Part shown: positions 25,296 through 33,352 of the stretch, in pieces
Numbering within the stretch: position 1 is the stretch's first letter
Layout of the letters: each line of letters begins with the position of its first letter
DNA from: Pirellulaceae bacterium
GTDB lineage: Bacteria; Planctomycetota; Planctomycetia; Pirellulales; Pirellulaceae
Direction of reading: 5' to 3'
Length of the DNA: 64,000 nucleotides
NCBI GenBank assembly: GCA_023382975.1
Contig: JAHDXO010000055.1
Coordinates: 1 to 64,000, forward strand
Program-made: the position numbers and the translations under genes
Notes under the pieces: model-generated
Database searches by the model: none
Told to the model about the DNA's origin: nothing
What the model saw: the letters and a program-made list of their open reading frames with translations, nothing else

Positions 25296-26731
25296 AGGAC
25301 ATCGCTGTGGGCGAGTGGTTTGCCTGGTTGCTGAACAGTGCGATATGGTTGCAGTCGCTGCCGTGGCTGTTGCTGGTGGCGTTGATTGCGCCATTGGCGC
25401 TGCTGGGTTTCTGGAAGCAGATCTATCCTCACACGCCGCTGGTCGTGCTGCTGCTTGCCCCCTGCTTGCTCTCGCTGGGCACGCTGTTCCGCCCGGAGGT
25501 CTTCCTGGTGGTGGCGACGCTCGATGTCGCGCTGGTGCTGGTCGCCGTCGCCGATCTGCTGTCCTTGCCGCCGGCTCGGTCGTTGGAGGCGGAACGGTCC
25601 ACCCTGCGCATCGTTTCGGTCCAGCAGCGGCATCCGGTCACGTTGACGGTCAGCAATCGCTCGTCGCGCAGTTGGCACGTCGCCATTCGCGACGACGTCC
25701 CGCAGGAGTTCGTCGCCACGCCGGACGAACTCGTGCGGCGTTTGCCGCCGCGGAGCCGCATCGTGTTGCACTACGAGGTGAGGGCCAGCCGTCGCGGTTC
25801 GTTCTCGATGGACCGCATCTACGTGCGGGTCCGCAGCCTGCTGGGGCTGTGGCAGCGTTATCTGACCTACCCAGCGGCTTCGGTGTTGCACGTGTACCCG
25901 GACATGAAGCAGTTGAGTGAGTACGCTATCCTGGCGCGCACCAACCGGCTGAGCCTCATGGGGCTTCGCCGTATGCGTCGCGTGGGCCAGGACCACGACT
26001 TCGAACGGTTGCGCGACTACACGCCGGACGACAACTACAAGCACATCGACTGGCGCACGACGGCGCGGCGCAACAAGTTGACCGTCAAGGACTATCAGAC
26101 CAGCCAGAGCCAGCGGATCATCTTCCTGCTGGATTGCGGCCGGATGATGACCAACCAGGCGGCGGGCCTGAGTCTGCTGGACCATTCGCTGAATGCCATG
26201 TTGATGCTCAGCTACGTCGCGCTGCAAAAGGGTGATTCGGTCGGCCTGATCTGTTTCTCCGACGAGATCCACAACTACGTTCCGCCGCGCGGCGGCATGA
26301 GTCAGATGAACAAGCTGCTGCACGCTTCGTTCAACCGCTTTCCCCAGTTGGTCGAGTCGCGGTACGACCAAGCGTTTTTCTATCTTTCGTCGCACTGCAA
26401 AAAGCGGTCGCTGGTCGTGCTGATGACCAATCTGATCGACGAGGTGAACGCGAACCAGGTCGAACGCTATCTCAGCACGCTGGTCGGCCGCCACCTGCCG
26501 CTGGGCGTGCTGATGCGGGACCACCAGTTGTTCGACGCCGCAGCTCATCCGCAGCCGCACGAATCGGCGCTGTACCGGGCCGCCGCGGCCGCCCACATCC
26601 TGAACTGGCGCCAGCAGGTACTGACCGACCTGCAACACCAAGGCGTGCTGTCGCTGGACGTATTCCCGGAAGACATGACCGCCCCCCTGGTGAACCAGTA
26701 CCTGGAGATCAAAGCCCGCCACTTGCTGTAG
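25292..26731 (+). CDS. DUF58 domain membrane protein
   Basis: The 479-residue protein has two membrane helices near its start (LPWLLLVALIAPLALLGFW and the LVVLLLAPCLLSLGTL region) and the DUF58 signature HIDWRTTARRNKLTVKDY, which sits beside a von Willebrand factor A-like fold (IIFLLDCGRMM; VGLICFSDEI). DUF58 proteins pair with MoxR ATPases in membrane-linked assembly or stress systems. GTG 25292 overlaps the MoxR stop; a second GTG at 25307 has an AAGGAC site and is equally likely. The stop codon TAG at 26729-26731 begins a repeat unit related to the CCGAATTC palindromes. Confidence 0.9.
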   Translation: MKDIAVGEWFAWLLNSAIWLQSLPWLLLVALIAPLALLGFWKQIYPHTPLVVLLLAPCLLSLGTLFRPEVFLVVATLDVALVLVAVADLLSLPPARSLEAERSTLRIVSVQQRHPVTLTVSNRSSRSWHVAIRDDVPQEFVATPDELVRRLPPRSRIVLHYEVRASRRGSFSMDRIYVRVRSLLGLWQRYLTYPAASVLHVYPDMKQLSEYAILARTNRLSLMGLRRMRRVGQDHDFERLRDYTPDDNYKHIDWRTTARRNKLTVKDYQTSQSQRIIFLLDCGRMMTNQAAGLSLLDHSLNAMLMLSYVALQKGDSVGLICFSDEIHNYVPPRGGMSQMNKLLHASFNRFPQLVESRYDQAFFYLSSHCKKRSLVVLMTNLIDEVNANQVERYLSTLVGRHLPLGVLMRDHQLFDAAAHPQPHESALYRAAAAAHILNWRQQVLTDLQHQGVLSLDVFPEDMTAPLVNQYLEIKARHLL

Positions 26732-26801
26732 CCGAACCGCGTGAGAATTCGGACCTGCTCGCCGCGGGGCTCCGGACCCCGCACCCGCCGAGCTTGCTCG
26801 G
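26729..26801. repeat. Stop-proximal repeat plus two hairpins in a convergent gap
   Basis: The DUF58 stop codon opens TAGCCGAACCGCGTGAGAA, a decayed copy of the family 2 repeat. It is followed by GCGGGG/CCCCGC (26764-26782) and CCGAGC/GCTCGG (26788-26801) hairpins. The gap lies between two gene 3' ends, so these are probably bidirectional transcript ends without T-tracts. Confidence 0.6.
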
Positions 26802-26820
26802 TGGCGCGAATGATTCTGCA

Positions 26821-28068
26821 CTAAGCGTCGCGTTGACGGTAATCTCTTCCGCCCCGCGCGGCGACCACGACCAGCAGCAGTCCTGCTGCCATCAGCCCCA
26901 TGCACACGTAGTAAGGCAGCGTGATCGCGATTTTCAGCATGGGGATGCCCAGTCCCGCGCCCAGGATGCGGGCCATCGAATTGACGCTCTGGCCGACTCC
27001 CATGATCGCGCCTTGCTTCTCCGGGTCGCTGCGCCGGGAAAGTAGCGAGTTCAGGTTCGGTTGCATCAGTCCCGCGCCGGCCGTAATCACTCCCAACGCC
27101 GCCATCAGCAGCGGCGCCGAAGCCCGCTCGGTCGCCACGAGCACGATGATGAACCCGATCACTTGCAACAGGGCGCCGCTGCCGGCCAGTCTGCCTTCGG
27201 GCACGCGGCCGGCGAGCCGGCGGACGAGCACACCCTGGACCACGGTCATGGTCAGTCCGATGTAGGCGTAGGTCAGACACACCTGGCCCCAGCCAAAATG
27301 AAAGGGGCCGTGCTCCGCTTCGGCACTGCCCTTGATCAACAGGGACAGCGTGGTCTCGAAATTCGCGAACGAGAAGATGCACACGAAGATCGCGGCCAGC
27401 AGCAGGCCCACGGAGGGCACCGACATCGCCTGGCGAAATTCGTGCAGGTGGGCGATTCGAGCGGTTGCGGCGCGGCTGTCGGGCCGCAGCGACTCGGGCA
27501 GCTTCCAGATCGCCAGCACCAAGGCCACCGCCGACAGGATCGCCGCCGCGTATCCGGGCCACGGACCCGGCTCGCCCCGCCCGCCGGGAACCGCCAGGAA
27601 ACCTACCAGCGGCCCGAAAGTGAAGCCGAGCCCGAACGCCATGCCGATCAGTGCCATGCCCTTGGAACGCTTTTCCAGCGAAGTCGTATCGGCGATGTAC
27701 GCCTGGGCCGTCGCGATCGTTGCTCCGGCGATCCCGGCTCCGACGCGGGCCACCAGCAGCAGACTCAGGCTGCGCATCACCGTGGCGACTCCGAACAACA
27801 GGTAGAACACCACCGATCCCGCCAAGCCGATGATCAACACAGGACGCCGCCCGATCCGATCGGAAAGCCGTCCCCAAAGCGGGGCGAACAGGAATTGCAT
27901 CACCGAAAAACTGGCCATCAACACCCCGAGCCGCCAGCCCGACGGATCTTCGGCAAACACGTCCGCGTAGATCGGCAGCAGCGGCAGGACCATGCCGAAC
28001 CCCAGCAGGTCGATGAAGACGGTCAGAAAGATGACTAACAGCGAGCCTCGCCGGGGTTCGTCACGCAT
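26821..28068 (-). CDS. MFS transporter, TetA/multidrug-efflux type
   Basis: The 415-residue protein has about twelve hydrophobic segments and the MFS motif A between helices 2 and 3 (WGRLSDRIGRRPVLIIG), with FIDLLGFGMVLPLLPIYA in helix 1 as in TetA-like drug:H+ antiporters. Motif C-like GAGIAGATIATAQAYIAD follows. The start is ATG 28068; a longer frame to 28311 would enter the divergent gene. It probably exports drugs or metabolites across the inner membrane. The gene stands alone, convergent with DUF58 and divergent from the AMP-ligase gene. Confidence 0.88.
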   Translation of the reverse strand: MRDEPRRGSLLVIFLTVFIDLLGFGMVLPLLPIYADVFAEDPSGWRLGVLMASFSVMQFLFAPLWGRLSDRIGRRPVLIIGLAGSVVFYLLFGVATVMRSLSLLLVARVGAGIAGATIATAQAYIADTTSLEKRSKGMALIGMAFGLGFTFGPLVGFLAVPGGRGEPGPWPGYAAAILSAVALVLAIWKLPESLRPDSRAATARIAHLHEFRQAMSVPSVGLLLAAIFVCIFSFANFETTLSLLIKGSAEAEHGPFHFGWGQVCLTYAYIGLTMTVVQGVLVRRLAGRVPEGRLAGSGALLQVIGFIIVLVATERASAPLLMAALGVITAGAGLMQPNLNSLLSRRSDPEKQGAIMGVGQSVNSMARILGAGLGIPMLKIAITLPYYVCMGLMAAGLLLVVVAARGGRDYRQRDA

Positions 28069-28191
28069 GGGGAAACATTCGGAGTTCGAGCAATCGGGCG
28101 AATACACGTTCCAAGACTGCTTATTGTGCCGATGCGGGCGACTTGCACAATCCTGCTTTCCCCCGTTCCGGCTTCGTCGTATGATGCGCCC

Positions 28192-29469
28192 ATGAGCCAA
28201 ACCACCTACGAACAACGCCGTCAGTTCGAGCAGATGGATGCCGAGCAGTTGGCCCGGCATCAGTTGGACAGGCTGAACGCCCTGCTGCAACGGATTCTGC
28301 CCGAGAACCACTTCTACGCGGACAAGCTGGCCGATGTGCGGTTGCCGCTGGAATCGCTGGACCAGTTATCCGGGTTGCCGTACACGTACAAGGACGAATT
28401 GGCGACGGCGCACCACGGCGACTTCGCGGCCAATTTGACATGGCCCCTGGACCGCTACACGCGGTTCCACCGCACTTCCGGTACCCGCGGCCGACCGATC
28501 GCGGTGCCGGACACCGCCGAGGACTGGCAGTGGTGGATCGACACGTGGCAGTACGTGCTGGACGTCGCGGAAGTGGACAGCCGGGACCGGGCGCTGATGG
28601 CCTTTTCCTTTGGCCCGTTCATCGGCTTCTGGAGCGCGTTCGAGGCGGTGATCGCCCGCGGCGCCTTGGTCATCCCCGGCGGCGGGATGGACACGTTGGG
28701 GCGGCTGGAATTGATCGAGTCCACCGGGGTGACGGCGATCTTCTGCACGCCCACCTATGCGCTGCACATGCTCGAAATCGCCCAGCAGAACCAATGGGAC
28801 GCCGCCTCGCTGGACGTCTCGCGCATCATCGTGGCCGGCGAACCGGGCGGCAGCGTGCCGTCGATCCGGCAACGATTGGAATCCGGCTGGAACGCGCGCG
28901 TGATCGACCACGCCGGCGCCACCGAGATCGGCCCCTGGGGCTACGCCGATCCGTCAGGCCGCGGGCTGCATATCGTGGAGAGCGAGTTCATCGCCGAGTT
29001 CCTGGCGGTCGAGACGGGCAGTCCGGCGACCGAAGGCGAATTGGCCGAATTGGTGCTGACCGTGTTGAACCGTCCCGGGGCACCGGTCATCCGCTACCGC
29101 ACCGGCGACTTGGTCCGCCCCAGTTGGGACACCATCCACGACAACCGCTTCGTGTTTCTTCAGGGCGGCGTGCTGGGCCGCGCCGACGACATGCTGGTCA
29201 TCCGAGGCGTGAATATCTTCCCCGCGTCGATCGAGCAGATTCTGCGGAGTTTTCCCGAGATTGTCGAGTACCGCGTGACCGCGCGCCGCGAGTCGCACAT
29301 GGATGCGCTGACTGTGGAAATCGAAGACCGGTTGGAACAGCCCCAGCGAGTGAGCCGGGAATTGCGGTTGCGGCTGGGGCTGCGGATCGATGTGCAATGC
29401 GTTCCCCTGGGATCGCTGCCTCGGTTCGAGGGCAAAGGCCACCGGTTCGTCGACGAGCGGGACCGCTGA
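28192..29469 (+). CDS. Phenylacetate-CoA ligase-like AMP-forming enzyme
   Basis: The 425-residue protein has the compact adenylate-forming fold of PaaK-type ligases, which activate aryl or acyl acids with ATP before transfer to CoA. The phosphate loop reads FHRTSGTRGRPIAVP, the A5-like region DHAGATEIGPWGY, the A7/A8-like region RYRTGDLV and GRADDMLVIRGVNIFP, and a PaaK C-terminal ligand domain follows. TAIFCTPTYALHMLE matches the substrate-site strand. The start is ATG 28192. The next gene, a class V aminotransferase fold protein, begins 32 bp downstream in the same direction, so they are likely co-transcribed. Confidence 0.85.
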   Translation: MSQTTYEQRRQFEQMDAEQLARHQLDRLNALLQRILPENHFYADKLADVRLPLESLDQLSGLPYTYKDELATAHHGDFAANLTWPLDRYTRFHRTSGTRGRPIAVPDTAEDWQWWIDTWQYVLDVAEVDSRDRALMAFSFGPFIGFWSAFEAVIARGALVIPGGGMDTLGRLELIESTGVTAIFCTPTYALHMLEIAQQNQWDAASLDVSRIIVAGEPGGSVPSIRQRLESGWNARVIDHAGATEIGPWGYADPSGRGLHIVESEFIAEFLAVETGSPATEGELAELVLTVLNRPGAPVIRYRTGDLVRPSWDTIHDNRFVFLQGGVLGRADDMLVIRGVNIFPASIEQILRSFPEIVEYRVTARRESHMDALTVEIEDRLEQPQRVSRELRLRLGLRIDVQCVPLGSLPRFEGKGHRFVDERDR

Positions 29470-29501
29470 AACGTACCTTCCGATAGGCCGGATGCTTTGC
29501 C

Positions 29502-30758
29502 ATGCCTGACACAACGCAGTTTTTTCTCCGGCTACGCGACCAGTTTCCGGCGCTCGAACGCGAACTGGACGAGCGTCCGGTCGTCTACCTGGACGGCCCC
29601 GCCGGTACGCAGGTTCCGCAGCGGGTGATCGAGGCGATCCAGCAGTACCTGTCCCGGCACAACGCCAATCACGGCGGCCGGTTCGCGACCAGTCGCGAAA
29701 GCGACGAGGTATTGGACCGCGCGCACCGGGCGGCCGCCGACCTGTTGGGCGCCGACGATTCGGACACCGTCTTCTTCGGCCCCAACATGACCACGTTGAC
29801 CTTGGCGTTTTCGCGCGCGTTGTCGCATTCGTGGCGGCCCGGCGATGAAGTGCTGGTGACCCGCTTGGACCACGACGCCAACGTGAGCCCGTGGGTGCTG
29901 GCCGCTCGCGACCGAGGTGCCACGGTCCGTTTCGTCGAGATTCGTCGAGACGACTGTACCTTGGATTTGGACGATTTGCGGTCCAAGCTGAGCGACCGCA
30001 CCCGGTTGGTCGCGGTCGGTTGCGCATCGAATTCCGTGGGGACGGTCAATCCGGTAGGCGATATCTGCCGTTGGGCGCACGACGCCGGCGCCTTGACGTT
30101 TCTGGACGCGGTCCACTACGCCCCGCACGCGGTGATCGACGTCGCGTCTTGGGACGCCGACTTCCTGGCCTGTTCCGCGTACAAGTTTTTCGGACCGCAT
30201 GTGGGGCTGATGTGGGGCCGCCGCGAGTTGTTGGAAGCGTTGCCCGCGTACAAAGTCCGACCGGCGCCCGACGATCTGCCCGGCAAGTGGATGACCGGCA
30301 CGCAGAACCACGAAGGCATCGCGGGCGTGCTGGCGGCCATCGACTACCTGGCCGACCTGGGACGGGAGATATCCGGGCAAGCGGGACTCGACCGCCGCGC
30401 AGCGCTCCTCGAAGCGTGGGCTGCGGTCGGCCAGCACGAGCAGCAGATGGGGCAGCGTCTGCTGGCGGGACTGCTAGACATTCCCGAGGTCAAGGTGTGG
30501 GGGATCACCGCCGCAGACCGCTGGACGGAACGGGTCCCGACCGTCTCGATTACCCACAGCCGACTGCGGGCCGCCGAGATGGCCGAGCGACTCGGACGCG
30601 ACGGCATCTTCGTCTGGGCGGGCAACTACTATGCCCTGCAGTTGACCGAGACGCTCGGCCTGGAGCCCGACGGCATGGTGCGGTTGGGTTTGGTACACTA
30701 CAACACGTTCGAGGAAGTCGACCGAACGCTGGCGGCATTGCGTCGCCTCTCGGCATGA
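29502..30758 (+). CDS. Class V aminotransferase-fold enzyme, cysteine desulfurase-like
   Basis: The 418-residue PLP enzyme belongs near SufS/Csd. The N-terminal segment YLDGPAGTQVPQRVIEAIQQYL and the PLP-lysine motif ACSAYKFFGPHVGLMWGRRE are clear, as is the Asp/His pair in FLDAVHYAPHAVID. The C-terminal region that in cysteine desulfurases carries the reactive Cys (R-x-G-x-x-C) reads GIFVWAGNYYALQL with no cysteine nearby, so sulfur transfer by persulfide is doubtful. It may be a lyase or aminotransferase with another substrate. It lies between an AMP ligase and an SMP-30 protein. Confidence 0.85.
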   Translation: MPDTTQFFLRLRDQFPALERELDERPVVYLDGPAGTQVPQRVIEAIQQYLSRHNANHGGRFATSRESDEVLDRAHRAAADLLGADDSDTVFFGPNMTTLTLAFSRALSHSWRPGDEVLVTRLDHDANVSPWVLAARDRGATVRFVEIRRDDCTLDLDDLRSKLSDRTRLVAVGCASNSVGTVNPVGDICRWAHDAGALTFLDAVHYAPHAVIDVASWDADFLACSAYKFFGPHVGLMWGRRELLEALPAYKVRPAPDDLPGKWMTGTQNHEGIAGVLAAIDYLADLGREISGQAGLDRRAALLEAWAAVGQHEQQMGQRLLAGLLDIPEVKVWGITAADRWTERVPTVSITHSRLRAAEMAERLGRDGIFVWAGNYYALQLTETLGLEPDGMVRLGLVHYNTFEEVDRTLAALRRLSA

Positions 30759-30792
30759 TTCGAATCTTCGCCTTCAACCGGAAAGTACACCC

Positions 30793-31740
30793 ATGACTCA
30801 GCACGCTTACTCTTCCGTCGTTGTGACGTTGCTGATTGTTGCCAGCGCCGTGGGCGCGGACGACCGAGCCGCCTCGGTGGTCGCACCGGGCGAAAAGGTC
30901 CAGAAGCTCGCCGGTGGAATGAAATTCACCGAAGGCCCCGTCTGGGTGCCCGCCGAGAAGAAACTGATCTTCTCCGACATCCCCAACAGCCGGCTGATGC
31001 GGTGGCGCGAGAGCGACGGTCTGTCGGTCTTCCGCCCCAGCGAGCAGGCCAACGGCAACATTCTCGATCTTCGGGGGCGGCTGGTTTCGTGTCAGCACGC
31101 CGGGCGCAACTTGGTGCGGACCGAGCCCGACGGGCGGATCACCGTGCTGGCGGACAAATTCGACGGCAAGCCGTTCAATTCACCCAACGACGTGGCGGTG
31201 CGGTCCGACGGCACGCTGTGGTTCACCGACCCGGCTTGGGGCTTGACGGGGCCGCACGAGATTCCCGGTCACTGGGTGTTCAAGCTCGATCCGGAAACGG
31301 GCAAGGTCGACGTGGTGATCAAGACGCTGGCCATGCCCAACGGCATCAACTTCTCGCCGGACGAGCGCCGCTTGTACGTCGCCGATACCGGGGGGCATCC
31401 GCGGCATCCCGATCCGGCCTTCCACAATATGCCGGCCGGAATCCATTGCTACGAAATGAGTCCGGATGGCCAGCTCGGCAAGAAACTTTTCAGTATCCCG
31501 CAAGGCAGCGACGGGATGGCAGTCGACGTCCGGGGCAACCTGTACACGACGCACGGCGCCGCGGTCGAGGTCTATGACGCCGATGGAAAGCCGCTCGAGA
31601 CCATCCGAGTGCCCGAGAACCCCGCCAACGTCTGCTTCGGCGGCGATGATTTCAAGACATTGTTCATCACGGCCCGCACTTCGCTGTACAGCGTCCGCCT
31701 GAAGCACCCGGGCGCGAAGCCGGTCGGCGCCGAGTGGTGA
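30793..31740 (+). CDS. Exported SMP-30/gluconolactonase-like protein
   Basis: The 315-residue protein has a signal peptide (YSSVVVTLLIVASAVGADD) and a six-bladed propeller of the SMP-30/gluconolactonase/LRE type. The metal ligands appear in KFTEGPVW (Glu), the SPNDVAVRSDGTLWFTD segment (Asn) and GINFSPDERRLYVADT (Asn/Asp). Such proteins hydrolyse sugar lactones; planctomycetes encode many exported copies whose substrates are unknown. It begins 34 bp after the aminotransferase gene in the same direction. Confidence 0.88.
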   Translation: MTQHAYSSVVVTLLIVASAVGADDRAASVVAPGEKVQKLAGGMKFTEGPVWVPAEKKLIFSDIPNSRLMRWRESDGLSVFRPSEQANGNILDLRGRLVSCQHAGRNLVRTEPDGRITVLADKFDGKPFNSPNDVAVRSDGTLWFTDPAWGLTGPHEIPGHWVFKLDPETGKVDVVIKTLAMPNGINFSPDERRLYVADTGGHPRHPDPAFHNMPAGIHCYEMSPDGQLGKKLFSIPQGSDGMAVDVRGNLYTTHGAAVEVYDADGKPLETIRVPENPANVCFGGDDFKTLFITARTSLYSVRLKHPGAKPVGAEW

Positions 31741-31777
31741 ATCGGCAGTCTTTGAAGTCGCGCATTTCGGCGGGGAG

Positions 31778-31855
31778 TAGCCGAATTCGTGAGAATTCGG
31801 AGGCGGCGTTGGTCGCTCCCCTTCGCGCAACACTTCCGAATTCTCACGAACTCCG
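31778..31855. repeat. Family 2 palindromic repeats, inverted pair
   Basis: CCGAATTC-gtga-GAATTCGG (31781-31800) is a perfect 8-bp hairpin preceded by TAG, and a slightly degenerate copy, CCGAATTC-tcac-GAACTCCG (31836-31855), lies in inverse orientation 35 bp away, followed by CTA. The pair fills the convergent gap between SMP-30 and the efflux adaptor. It probably serves as a bidirectional transcript end or is a REP-like element. Confidence 0.8.
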
Positions 31856-31867
31856 CTACGCGCAACT

Positions 31868-33085
31868 TCAACGCCGGGCGTTGGTAACGATGCGCACGGG
31901 TTGTCCGGGGGTGAGGCGTTCGGCGCCTTCGATCACGACGGTGGTTCCCTCGGTCAGTTGCTCGCGGCCTTTGTCGGTCTCCGGCTCGATGGCGTACAGG
32001 TCGCGCATGCGTGCCGTGATCGCGACGGGAACGGGTTCGGCGGTGATTTCCGAGTCGCCGAGGGACTGGGTGACCCACACGGTCGCTTCGTCGGGCCGGA
32101 CCAGCACCGCATCCCTCGAGACGACCAGGGCCTCGCGCGGCGGCCCAACGGCGATCCTTGCCGTGACGCTCATGCCGATCTTCAGCCGACCCTCCTGGTC
32201 GTCTAGTCGCACGCGGACGGGAAAGGTGCGGGATGCGGAAGGTCCGTAGGGCGTTGCCGAAACGACCGTGCCCTCGAACTCCTCGCCCAGCGGATCGACG
32301 AGGATCGACAGGGACTGGCCGAGATAAATCCGGTTGATCGCCGATTCGGGAACCATCAACCGTGCGTCGACCTGGCCGCGGGAAACGATCTCGACGATCG
32401 GAGTGCCGGCCGAGAGATGGCCTCCCAGTTCGGCGAGTTTCTCGACGACGATGCCGTCGAAAGGTGCGAGGATGGTCGAGCGGAGAATACGCTCGCCCTC
32501 TTCTTCGAGACCCGCCTGGGCTTCCGCCAACCGGGCTTGGGATTCCTTCACGGCGGTGCGGCGGGCTTCCAGTTCGCTGTCGGTGATCGCGGCTCGTTCG
32601 CTCAGTTGTTCGCTCCGCTGCAACTCGACCTGCAAATACTGCAACTGCGCCTCGATCGATTCGGCCTGGGCACGCATTCGGTCCACTGCCAGCCGTGGCC
32701 AGATATCGTCGACGCGGGCCAGCACCGTCTGGTTGGCAACGACCGATGCGCCGACTTCGATCGGCATCTCGACGATCTTGCCCGTCACTTCACTGGAGAC
32801 CGTCACCTTCCGCACCTCGATCAACCGGCCGATGATCGAACTCTCCGGCTGGACGGTTTTCCGTTCGGCACTGCTGACGCGGATCAGGGCCGGAGCAGGG
32901 CCCGTCCGTTTTCCGTTGGATTCCGCGTCGACGCGATCCAATTGTTGCCGCAGGAAGTCGGCGTTCTGCAGATTTTCGCGCGAAGTCCGCTCTGCGATCC
33001 AAGCACCTCCGAATGCGCCGGCAAGCAAGGCGGTTAAGGTCAGCGAGGTCAACAGAACCAACCATTTTTGACGGGACTCAGTCAT
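31868..33085 (-). CDS. RND/HlyD-type periplasmic adaptor protein
   Basis: The 405-residue protein starts at ATG 33085 with an uncleaved anchor or signal (LTSLTLTALLAGAFGGAWIA). The biotinyl-lipoyl half-motifs are GKIVEMPIEVGASVVANQTVLARVD and ILAPFDGIVVEKLAELGGHLSAGTPI; between them lies an alpha-hairpin coiled coil rich in Glu, Ala and Arg. Beta-barrel and membrane-proximal domains follow (VRVRLDDQEGRLKIGMSVTARI). Such proteins link an inner-membrane RND pump to an outer-membrane channel, but neither a pump nor a TolC-like gene is adjacent, so its partner must lie elsewhere. Confidence 0.88.
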   Translation of the reverse strand: MTESRQKWLVLLTSLTLTALLAGAFGGAWIAERTSRENLQNADFLRQQLDRVDAESNGKRTGPAPALIRVSSAERKTVQPESSIIGRLIEVRKVTVSSEVTGKIVEMPIEVGASVVANQTVLARVDDIWPRLAVDRMRAQAESIEAQLQYLQVELQRSEQLSERAAITDSELEARRTAVKESQARLAEAQAGLEEEGERILRSTILAPFDGIVVEKLAELGGHLSAGTPIVEIVSRGQVDARLMVPESAINRIYLGQSLSILVDPLGEEFEGTVVSATPYGPSASRTFPVRVRLDDQEGRLKIGMSVTARIAVGPPREALVVSRDAVLVRPDEATVWVTQSLGDSEITAEPVPVAITARMRDLYAIEPETDKGREQLTEGTTVVIEGAERLTPGQPVRIVTNARR

Positions 33086-33352
33086 CGTTGGCAATCAAAG
33101 GTAAGGCGTGATGGTGAGCAGAGTCAAGCAAGGCCGCTACCAGCTACTGTAACCATCGGGAACGCGACGGAAAACCCAAGTGGCGAGGAAAAGGCGTAGA
33201 ATGTAGCGAACTTGGCAGGCAGACCGCGTTTCCCCTTCAATCGGTCCAGACTGGCCCTCCGGGATGAAACTGGCCTTGGGATTGATGCCGCGGCGTTGAC
33301 GCGGTTTCGAGCGTGAGCCCAAAATTGAAAATCCGAGCTTAGGAGACGATGT

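Noticed and set aside
25148..27877. Leftward open frame of 909 codons overlapping MoxR, DUF58 and the MFS gene
   Set aside because: It covers three well-supported genes in other frames and shows low-complexity composition only.
28168..28191. TATGAT near the start codon of the AMP ligase as a promoter for a leaderless transcript
   Set aside because: No supporting -35 hexamer lies at normal distance and the evidence is a single 5-of-6 match, so I do not list it as a promoter.
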